NCBI GenBank assembly: GCA_018055865.1
Contig: JAGPGR010000034.1
Location: 1-11,560 of the forward strand
Direction of reading: 5' to 3'
Origin: Paludibacteraceae bacterium
GTDB taxonomy: Bacteria; Bacteroidota; Bacteroidia; Bacteroidales; Paludibacteraceae
Length of the DNA: 11,560 nt
The notes beneath the pieces were generated by a model. The model was given only the letters and a program-made list of their open reading frames with translations. It made no database searches and was not told the DNA's origin. Positions 1 to 5,706 of the stretch are shown here, in pieces (position 1 is the stretch's first letter; the number at the start of each line of letters is the position of its first letter). Made by a program: the position numbers and the translations under genes.

Positions 1-180
1 ATGTATTATTTATCACATCCAGCATCTCTGAATGTCACCTATATGCTGCCACCCGAAGGCTCCTATCTATGGATTAACAAAAACATCGTAATGTTGTGCG
101 CATTGATAGTAATGATGGCTTTCCCCACAGCCAAACGAATAGGAATTGACCGGATTATTTTCAAAAACAAAAAAGCGTAA
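1..180 (+). CDS. DoxX-like membrane protein, C-terminal fragment (5' end outside window)
   Basis: Frame 1 is open from the first base to a TAA at 178-180, giving 59 visible residues; the true start is probably upstream. The fragment has a short loop (GSYLWINKN), one hydrophobic segment (IVMLCALIVMMAF) and a basic tail containing GIDRI. The W-[VI]-N-K-N entry into the last membrane helix, followed by G-[LI]-D-R, is how many DoxX/DoxD-like proteins of Bacteroidota end. Members of that family are small four-helix inner-membrane proteins, some of them the quinone-reducing subunit of thiosulfate:quinone oxidoreductase. Only 8 bases separate it from the next gene, so the two are very probably cotranscribed. 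The family call rests on memory of a short fragment and is tentative; that it is a membrane-protein C terminus is clearer. Confidence 0.55.
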   Translation: MYYLSHPASLNVTYMLPPEGSYLWINKNIVMLCALIVMMAFPTAKRIGIDRIIFKNKKA

Positions 181-188
181 AAAGCCCT

Positions 189-1850
189 ATGTCAAAAATA
201 GAAAATCAGGAAAACGAAAAAAAAATAAATACCGAAAATACCGGTCAGGAAATATCAAAAGGAAGACGTGAAGCTCTCAAAACACTGGCTACCGTGCCTG
301 TACTGGGTGTAATGGCTTACGGAGTATACAAAAAAACAAAAAAAGAGCGCACCAACAGACTTGCAGCCGAAATGTTTCATTTTCAGGAAATGCCCACACC
401 GGCTGCAGTTTCAGGTGGTGAAATAATAAGAATAGGAGTAATTGGCATAGGAATCAGAGGCATTGACCTGATGCAGGCAATCGGATTTGCTACTCCGGAG
501 CATCTCGACGAACTAAAAAAAGAAGCACAGAAAAACTCCAAAGATACCCGCTACAAGGACTTCATGGAGCAGGACGATTTGCAGATAAAAATCACAGCCG
601 TATGTGATATTTTTGATACCTATGCAGAGCGTGCTATCTCAGCCGGAGCCAACATTCACCGCGAAGGACTGAACGGAAAATACGGCGAAAAACCCCGAAG
701 GTATTTTAACTACAAAGAATTACTCGCCTCGTCCGATGTGGATGCTGTAATAATAGCTGCACCTGACCACTGGCATGGAACAATGGCCATGGATGCCATC
801 CTGGCCGGTAAACATGTATATGTGGAAAAACCCATGACATGGACTGTGCCCGAAACGTATGCCCTTAGGGAAGTAGTGCGAAACAGTAAACTTACCTTTC
901 AGCTCGGACATCAAAACCGACAAATTGAAACCAATAAACGGGGAAAAGAAATTATCGAAAAAGGACTTCTCGGACCTATAACGCTGATAGAAACCAGTAC
1001 TAACCGGAATGACCCGAATGGCGCCTGGGTGTATCCCATTCATGCAGATGCAAATCCGCGAACCATCGACTGGAAGCAGTTTGAGGGTGAGCCTGCCCGC
1101 ATCAAAGAATATATGGACTACATGACTTCCAATGGACTCGCCAAATATGTCGGACCGGATACACGGGATAAATTCAGCCTCGAGCGTTTTTTCCGCTGGC
1201 GCTGCTGGTGGGATTACAGCACCGGACTGAGTGGCGACTTGCTCACACATGAATTTGATGCCATCAATCAAATGATGAACCTCGGAATTCCCGATTCGGC
1301 CACATCGTCAGGGGGAGTCTATTTTTTCAAAGACGGAAGAACCGTGCCTGATGTGCTTCAGACTACCTTCGAGTACAAAAAAAAGAACCTGGCGCTTCTT
1401 TATTCAGCTACGCTGGCCAATCAGTTTAACCGTCCCCGTAAATTTATGGGACACGATGCCACTATGGAAATCGGAAATTCCATAACGGTAACCGTAGACC
1501 CTCAGTCTGAACAATACAAGGATCAGATAGACAAGGGACTGATTAAGCCGGGAAAACCATTTTACAGTTATACCCCGGGTCAGAAAGATCTGGATGCCAT
1601 TTCGTCAGCCACCCAGCTGTATTTTGCCGAAAGAGGTTTACTTTATTCCTATGTGAACGGGAAACGATTTAATACCACTTTTTTACATTTGAAAGAATGG
1701 ATTGATTGCATCCGTTCGGGTGAAAAAACATCCTGTGGAATAGAAGAAGGATTCGAGGAAGCAATAACCGCTCACATGGGTACCCGTGCCTATCTTGAAG
1801 GTAGAACCATGTATTGGGATGCCGGTAAAGAGGAGATTGTGAGAGGATAA
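189..1850 (+). CDS. Gfo/Idh/MocA family oxidoreductase with Tat-like N-terminal signal/anchor (553 aa)
   Basis: This is an NAD(P)-dependent sugar oxidoreductase of the Gfo/Idh/MocA family, likely acting outside the cytoplasm. A basic, twin-arginine stretch (GRREALK, R26-R27) precedes a hydrophobic segment (residues about 32-47) followed by KKTKK. It resembles a Tat signal, but the consensus Phe is replaced by Ala and no clean cleavage site is visible, so it may stay as an anchor. The Rossmann fold follows, with GIGIRG at 86-91, then DHWHG at 193-197 and the family hallmark EKP at 213-215. The C-terminal half contains the WRCWWDYSTG and GDLLTHEFDAINQ stretches typical of the secreted bacterial subgroup. 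At 553 residues it is longer than most family members (about 350-490). In context with DUF1080 and a sugar-isomerase-like lipoprotein, a role in oxidising or reducing glycosides at C3 is inferred; the substrate is unknown. The ATG at 189 has no strong Shine-Dalgarno, as is usual in this phylum. Confidence 0.9.
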   Translation: MSKIENQENEKKINTENTGQEISKGRREALKTLATVPVLGVMAYGVYKKTKKERTNRLAAEMFHFQEMPTPAAVSGGEIIRIGVIGIGIRGIDLMQAIGFATPEHLDELKKEAQKNSKDTRYKDFMEQDDLQIKITAVCDIFDTYAERAISAGANIHREGLNGKYGEKPRRYFNYKELLASSDVDAVIIAAPDHWHGTMAMDAILAGKHVYVEKPMTWTVPETYALREVVRNSKLTFQLGHQNRQIETNKRGKEIIEKGLLGPITLIETSTNRNDPNGAWVYPIHADANPRTIDWKQFEGEPARIKEYMDYMTSNGLAKYVGPDTRDKFSLERFFRWRCWWDYSTGLSGDLLTHEFDAINQMMNLGIPDSATSSGGVYFFKDGRTVPDVLQTTFEYKKKNLALLYSATLANQFNRPRKFMGHDATMEIGNSITVTVDPQSEQYKDQIDKGLIKPGKPFYSYTPGQKDLDAISSATQLYFAERGLLYSYVNGKRFNTTFLHLKEWIDCIRSGEKTSCGIEEGFEEAITAHMGTRAYLEGRTMYWDAGKEEIVRG

Positions 1851-1906
1851 TGATTGGTTGAATGTATGAATGTATGAATGTTTGAATAGTTAAATAGTTG
1901 ATTGGT
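1851..1906 (+). repeat. Degenerate 8-bp tandem repeat, seven units
   Basis: Immediately after the stop codon the sequence reads as seven consecutive octamers: TGATTGGT, TGAATGTA, TGAATGTA, TGAATGTT, TGAATAGT, TAAATAGT, TGATTGGT. The first and last units are identical and every unit starts T[G/A]A and keeps T at position 5. The tract lies in the 147-bp gap between the two oxidoreductase genes. The rest of that gap is AT-rich, and I see no convincing promoter or terminator in it. Confidence 0.7.
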
Positions 1907-1997
1907 TGCTGAAGGACTAATTTCTTTATTCATCATTTTTCGAGATTCATTTTTTGTTCTTTGCTTTAAAAAAATCTTTTAATCTTAAAAAAATAAA

Positions 1998-3470
1998 ATG
2001 CCTATGTCAACAATGTCAAGAAGAAAATTCCTGAAAACCGGTGCTATTGCAGCAGCTGGTTTGACGGTAGTACCTTCATCGGTACTTGGACAAAAATTCG
2101 GTCATATGTCTCCATCCGATAAGCTGAATATAGCCGGAGTAGGAGTAGGAGGTCGTGGTTTTGGAGTCCTCAAAGCGTTGGAAAGTCAAAACATAGTAGG
2201 ACTCTGCGATGTGGACTGGAAATACAGCGATAAAGCTTTCAAGCATTTCCCCAATGCCAAAAAGTATTTCGATTACAGAAAAATGTACGATGAAATAGGT
2301 AAAAGCATTGATGCTGTGGTAGTTGCTACTGCCGACCATGCTCATGCCATTATTGCTGCCGATGCCATGACAATGGGAAAACACGTTTACTGCGAAAAAC
2401 CATTGACTCACAGCGTTTACGAATCGAGACTGCTCACTAATCTGACCCGAAAACACAAACTGGCCACTCAAATGGGTAATCAGGGCTCTTCCGGACCCGG
2501 TGTTCGTCAGGTGGTTGACTGGATTTGGGCAGGAGAAATAGGAGAAGTTCGCAAAGTAGAAGTGTTTACCGACCGTCCTATCTGGCCGCAGGGATTACCG
2601 GTGCCAAAACAAGCACATAAAGTTCCGAAAACTTTGAACTGGGACCTTTTTATCGGTCCGGCTCCTTTCCGTCAGTTTAATGAAATTTATCATCCGTGGA
2701 ACTGGCGCGGCTGGTGGGATTTTGGCACAGGTGCACTGGGCGATATGGCCTGCCACATGATGCATCCTATTTTCAAAGCATTAAAACTGGGCTATCCGAC
2801 CAAAGTACAGGGAAATTCTACCTTACTGCTGACCGATTGTGCTCCTACAGCTCAAACAGTAAAATACACATTCCCGGCACGCGATAATATGCCCAAGGTA
2901 GCCATGCCCGAAGTGGAAGTTTACTGGTACGACGGAGGAATTCAGCCCATGCGTCCTGCAGGTATGCCTGCGGGAAAAGATTTGAACGACGACGGCGGTG
3001 GAGTAATTTTCCACGGAACCAAAGACACGTTGATTTGCGGTTGTTATGGAGTGAGACCCTGGCTGCTGTCCGGACGCACACCCAATTCTCCCAAAACTCA
3101 ACGCGAAATTACCACATCACACGAAATGGACTGGGCACGTGCATGTAAAGAAGATGCCGATGATCGGACCGAAACTGCATCAAACTTCTACGAAGCAGGT
3201 CCTTTCAACGAAATGGTAGTGATGGGAGTGCTGGCCGTAAGATTGCAGGCTTTGAATCAGGAACTTCACTGGGATGGTGAAAATATGCGATTCACCAACA
3301 TCCCGACCGGTGCCACTATCAAAACTGTGATAGAAGACGGATTTAACATCACCGACGGACACCCAACCTTCAACAAAACATGGACAGATCCGATGGATGC
3401 CAATGCATTTGCTGAAAGTCTGATTAAACACAATTACCGTGCAGGCTGGAATCTACCGGGAATGCCGTAA
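1998..3470 (+). CDS. Tat-exported Gfo/Idh/MocA family oxidoreductase (490 aa)
   Basis: This is a second NAD(P)-dependent oxidoreductase of the Gfo/Idh/MocA family, exported by the Tat route. The signal is textbook: SRRKFLK at residues 7-13, a hydrophobic run to about residue 25, and PSSVLGQ as a probable cleavage region near residue 31. The mature protein has the Rossmann motif GVGVGG at 47-52, DHAHA at 113-117 and EKP at 133-135. The C-terminal domain contains WNWRGWWDFGTGALGDMACH, the block shared by secreted bacterial members. Export by Tat fits a protein folded in the cytoplasm with a tightly bound nicotinamide cofactor. ATGs at 1998, 2004 and 2013 are all possible starts; the first is kept, and the choice does not affect the signal. 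It is clearly diverged from its 553-residue neighbour, so the pair may split the work (for example oxidation of the glycoside and reduction of the released keto sugar). That split is inference. Confidence 0.93.
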   Translation: MPMSTMSRRKFLKTGAIAAAGLTVVPSSVLGQKFGHMSPSDKLNIAGVGVGGRGFGVLKALESQNIVGLCDVDWKYSDKAFKHFPNAKKYFDYRKMYDEIGKSIDAVVVATADHAHAIIAADAMTMGKHVYCEKPLTHSVYESRLLTNLTRKHKLATQMGNQGSSGPGVRQVVDWIWAGEIGEVRKVEVFTDRPIWPQGLPVPKQAHKVPKTLNWDLFIGPAPFRQFNEIYHPWNWRGWWDFGTGALGDMACHMMHPIFKALKLGYPTKVQGNSTLLLTDCAPTAQTVKYTFPARDNMPKVAMPEVEVYWYDGGIQPMRPAGMPAGKDLNDDGGGVIFHGTKDTLICGCYGVRPWLLSGRTPNSPKTQREITTSHEMDWARACKEDADDRTETASNFYEAGPFNEMVVMGVLAVRLQALNQELHWDGENMRFTNIPTGATIKTVIEDGFNITDGHPTFNKTWTDPMDANAFAESLIKHNYRAGWNLPGMP

Positions 3471-3526
3471 TTCAATGTTTGATTTAATTATTTACGATTT
3501 GAAATTATAAAAAAAAAGAATAAAAT

Positions 3527-4387
3527 ATGAAAAAACCAATTTTTATTTTAAGTTTATTACTAATGACTGTTACATTTATAGCTTGTGGAAGCAATGCCAA
3601 AAAAACGGATGCAAATGCTGCAAAAACAGAAGTTCCGGAATATACTGTGGTGGACAAACCGCAAGTAGACTTGTCGACCCTGACACCCGATAAAGATGGC
3701 TATATCGTGATTTTCAACGGTAAAGATTTCACCGGTTGGCGCGGATATGGCAAGGATTCTGTTCCCGGCAAGTGGAAAATTGAAGATGGTGCAATCAAAT
3801 TCAACGGATCCGGCGGTGGAGAAGCTCAGGATAACGATGGCGGTGATATCATTTTCGGCCATAAATTCAAAAATTTCGAACTCGAATTGGAATGGAAAGT
3901 CTCAAAAGGCGGTAACTCCGGCATTTTCTATTTGGCTCAGGAAGTATCAACAACCGATAAAGACGGAAAAGTGAATATGGAACCTATCTATATTTCATCT
4001 CCCGAATATCAGGTGTTGGACAATGCTAACCATCCGGATGCTAAGTTGGGAAAAGATAACAACCGACAATCTGCGTCGCTTTACGATATGATACCGGCTG
4101 TTCCTCAAAATCAAAAACCTTTTGGCGAATGGAATAAAGCAAAAATTATGGTTTACAAAGGAACAGTGGTGCACGGACAAAATGACGAAAACGTAGTAGA
4201 ATACCACCTTTGGACTCCGCAGTGGACAGAAATGCTTCAGGCCAGTAAATTCAGCCAGGAGAAATGGCCGTTGGCTTATGAATTACTGAACAATTGCGGC
4301 GGCGCCAACAGAGAAGGTTACATCGGACTTCAGGACCACGGTGACGATGTGTGGTTCCGGAATATCAAAGTTAAAATTTTAGACTAA
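3527..4387 (+). CDS. DUF1080 / 3-keto-disaccharide hydrolase family lipoprotein (286 aa)
   Basis: The protein is a lipoprotein of the DUF1080 (3-keto-disaccharide hydrolase) family, which adopts a concanavalin-like beta-sandwich; characterised members cleave 3-keto-glycosides by hydrolysis or by elimination to an enediolone (2-hydroxy-3-keto-glycal). A signal peptide ends in the lipobox FIAC with Cys20, followed by a K/A-rich linker. Family landmarks follow in order: IFNGKDFTGW at 62-71, WKIEDGAIKF, NSGIFY at 130-135, EYQVLDN at 160-166, an FGEWN stretch, and the closing LQDHG at 268-272 with VWFRNIKVKIL. The length is close to the usual 220-290 residues. It lies 56 bases after the second oxidoreductase gene and is followed by a hairpin at 4404-4437. 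It would supply the bond-breaking step after C3 oxidation by a neighbouring Gfo/Idh enzyme. Hydrolase versus lyase cannot be decided from sequence by eye. Confidence 0.9.
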   Translation: MKKPIFILSLLLMTVTFIACGSNAKKTDANAAKTEVPEYTVVDKPQVDLSTLTPDKDGYIVIFNGKDFTGWRGYGKDSVPGKWKIEDGAIKFNGSGGGEAQDNDGGDIIFGHKFKNFELELEWKVSKGGNSGIFYLAQEVSTTDKDGKVNMEPIYISSPEYQVLDNANHPDAKLGKDNNRQSASLYDMIPAVPQNQKPFGEWNKAKIMVYKGTVVHGQNDENVVEYHLWTPQWTEMLQASKFSQEKWPLAYELLNNCGGANREGYIGLQDHGDDVWFRNIKVKILD

Positions 4388-4403
4388 TTCACGAATCTAA
4401 AGT

Positions 4404-4437
4404 GGCATTCCTGCAAAATGGGATGCCCTTTATTTTT
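4404..4437 (+). terminator. Hairpin plus T-rich run between DUF1080 and TIM-barrel genes
   Basis: GGCATTCC (4404-4411) pairs with GGGATGCC (4420-4427), with one G:T pair and an 8-base loop, and CTTTATTTTTT follows. It looks like an intrinsic terminator. The next gene starts only 18 bases later in the same direction, so it may attenuate downstream expression or protect the mRNA 3' end. Confidence 0.55.
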
Positions 4438-4454
4438 TAAACAATCCTATAAAT

Positions 4455-5339
4455 ATGTTCAAAAAAACATGCATTACTTTAATGATTCTAAGCTTAGCTA
4501 CAATCAGTTGTGATTCTCAAAAGAAAACAACAGCTGCGAAAACACCCGGCAAAAACGTATATATTCAGCTTTATTCTGTAAGGGATGATATTCAAAAAGA
4601 TTTCAAGGGAACAATTGCGGCTGTAGCAGAGGCAGGATATACAGGTATTGAGGCTGCCGGATATGACAATGGAAAGTTTTACGGATTAACTCCGGCTGAA
4701 TTTAAGAAAGAAATCAATGCAGTTGGTATGCAAGTACTATCATCACATGCCGGAATTTCGCTGGCCGACAATGTGATGGAAACGAACTGGGACGAAGTGT
4801 GGAAATGGTGGGACACTGCAATTGCAGCTCATAAAGCCGCAGGGATGAAATACATTGTAAAACCCTGGATGCCAACACCCAAAACATTAGCCGATCTGAA
4901 AGCGTATTGCGATTATTACAATAAAGTAGGTGAAAAATGTAACGCTGCAGGCTTGAAATTCGGGTATCATAACCATGACTTTGAGTTTGTTACAATAGCA
5001 GGTGAAACCATGTATGATTTCATGCTGAAAAATACCGATCCCGCGAAAGTTTTTTTTCAAATGGACGTATATTGGACCGTAATGGGCAAAAAAGGTCCGG
5101 TAGATTACTTCAATGCTTACCCCGGCCGTTTTGAAATACTTCACATCAAAGACAACAAAGAACTGGGACAAAGCGGTATGGTGGGCTTTGATGCTATTTT
5201 CAACAACGTCCATAAAGCCGGTGCCAAATATATGGTCGTAGAAGTGGAAAAGTACGACTACGAGCCGCTAAAAAGCATCAAAATGAGTTACGATTATCTG
5301 AATATGAATGTCCATTTTAAAAGCGATTATTCGAAGTAA
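4455..5339 (+). CDS. Sugar phosphate isomerase/epimerase-like TIM-barrel lipoprotein (294 aa)
   Basis: This is a member of the xylose-isomerase-like TIM-barrel superfamily (sugar isomerases, epimerases and inosose dehydratases) made as a lipoprotein. The signal peptide ends in ATISC with Cys19, so the enzyme should sit in an envelope membrane rather than the cytoplasm. The barrel begins YIQLYSVRDDIQKDFKG and GYTGIEAAGY. Likely active-site or metal residues are H172/H174 in YHNHDFEF, D204 in FQMDVYW, H230 in ILHIKD, and E263 or E265 in VVEVEKYD. The first metal ligand is often Glu in an E-N-H context in relatives; here that place reads Y-H-N-H. The length is normal for the superfamily. As last gene of the cluster it may hydrate, isomerise or epimerise the keto sugar released by the DUF1080 protein; in related gut-bacterial clusters such proteins were reported to process the keto-glycal. 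The exact reaction is not readable from sequence. Confidence 0.87.
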   Translation: MFKKTCITLMILSLATISCDSQKKTTAAKTPGKNVYIQLYSVRDDIQKDFKGTIAAVAEAGYTGIEAAGYDNGKFYGLTPAEFKKEINAVGMQVLSSHAGISLADNVMETNWDEVWKWWDTAIAAHKAAGMKYIVKPWMPTPKTLADLKAYCDYYNKVGEKCNAAGLKFGYHNHDFEFVTIAGETMYDFMLKNTDPAKVFFQMDVYWTVMGKKGPVDYFNAYPGRFEILHIKDNKELGQSGMVGFDAIFNNVHKAGAKYMVVEVEKYDYEPLKSIKMSYDYLNMNVHFKSDYSK

Positions 5340-5374
5340 TTATCCGAAAATTTACTTTCATTTAAGTATTGAAA

Positions 5375-5409
5375 TTCAATTGCCACGTCTTGAAATCGTG
5401 GCAATTGGA
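5375..5409 (+). terminator. Strong hairpin ending the sugar-enzyme gene cluster
   Basis: CAATTGCCACG (5377-5387) and CGTGGCAATTG (5397-5407) form a perfect 11-bp stem with a 9-base loop; a T:G and a T:A pair extend it to 5375 and 5409. It starts 36 bases after the TIM-barrel stop codon. The T-run behind it is weak (TATTGT), so it may be bidirectional or work as an mRNA 3'-end stabiliser. Confidence 0.65.
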
Positions 5410-5490
5410 ATATTGTAAGACAGGTATTTTAATAAATAATTTCAATTTGATTTATGAGTCCACTCCGAAAAGTCATATTTTTATCTTTTA

Positions 5491-5515
5491 CCCCTAAATC
5501 CCCTGAAGGGGACTT
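5491..5515 (+). repeat. Dispersed GC-rich repeat, copy 1
   Basis: A C/G-rich motif with core CCTAAATCCCCTGAAGGGG followed by ACTT, standing out from AT-rich surroundings. Its inner part CCCCTGAAGGGG can fold into a small hairpin. Related copies occur at 6934-6958 (same orientation, degenerate) and 7015-7039 (inverted). This copy lies inside the MITE-like element. Confidence 0.7.
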
Positions 5516-5527
5516 TCGAAGAGTGCT

Positions 5528-5579
5528 GATTTTCAGATTTTTCGCCTTATAGCTAAAGGGTCGAAAAAGTCAGAAAATC
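5528..5579. repeat. Imperfect inverted repeat inside the MITE-like element
   Basis: GATTTTC (5528-5534) plus TTTTTCG (5538-5544) pair with CGAAAAA (5562-5568) plus GAAAATC (5573-5579), giving two 7-bp stem blocks separated by a small internal loop (3 versus 4 bases), with a 17-base apical loop. Confidence 0.5.
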
Positions 5580-5671
5580 AAAACAAGTGGTTTTCGGAGT
5601 GGACTCATTTATTAATTGCAAATTATTCAGCAAAATAAACAATGATTCTCAGAATTAAAAAGGATTTTGTT

Positions 5672-5679
5672 TATATTTG
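5672..5679 (+). promoter_or_regulatory. Probable Bacteroidota -7 box (TATATTTG) upstream of the M48 protease
   Basis: TATATTTG matches the TAnnTTTG -7 consensus of the Bacteroidota primary sigma factor and lies 27 bases before the GTG start, leaving a leader of roughly 20 bases. I see no clear TTTG at the expected -33 distance (about 19-21 bases upstream), so the call rests on the -7 box and on its position after a terminator. Confidence 0.45.
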
Positions 5680-5706
5680 CATTCAGTATCTCCAAAAATG
5701 TAACAC

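Larger units (their letters stand above)
5456..5606. mobile_element. MITE-like element, 151 bp, with perfect 16-bp terminal inverted repeats
   Basis: GAGTCCACTCCGAAAA at 5456-5471 is matched by its exact reverse complement TTTTCGGAGTGGACTC at 5591-5606. The six bases outside each end are identical direct repeats, ATTTAT at 5450-5455 and at 5607-5612, as expected for a target-site duplication, although the local AT-richness weakens this. No coding frame of note lies inside. The interior carries one copy of the dispersed CCTAAAT...GGGGACT repeat (5491-5515) and an imperfect hairpin (5528-5544 with 5562-5579). The size, terminal repeats, duplication and lack of a transposase fit a non-autonomous miniature transposable element mobilised in trans. 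An alternative is a large imperfect cruciform or structured RNA between two transcription units. Confidence 0.6.

Noticed and set aside
1..3. ATG at the first base as the start of a 59-residue protein
   Set aside because: The fragment is the tail of a longer membrane protein family, and an ATG at the exact window edge is likely an internal Met codon.
720..1271. Open - strand frame of 183 codons inside the first oxidoreductase gene
   Set aside because: It lies wholly antisense to conserved Gfo/Idh coding sequence, has no leader of its own, and its translation is low-complexity and unlike any family.
1851..1906. CRISPR-like or clustered regulatory repeats
   Set aside because: Units are contiguous octamers with no spacers, so this is a simple tandem repeat and not a CRISPR array.
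3478..3501. Possible promoter TTTG ... TACGATTTG before the DUF1080 gene
   Set aside because: The -7-like box has three bases instead of two between TA and TTTG and the spacing to the upstream TTTG is only 11 bases; both differ from the Bacteroidota consensus.
5665..5669. TTTTG as the -33 element for the protease promoter
   Set aside because: It is only a few bases from the TATATTTG box, far too close for the 19-21 base spacing expected.
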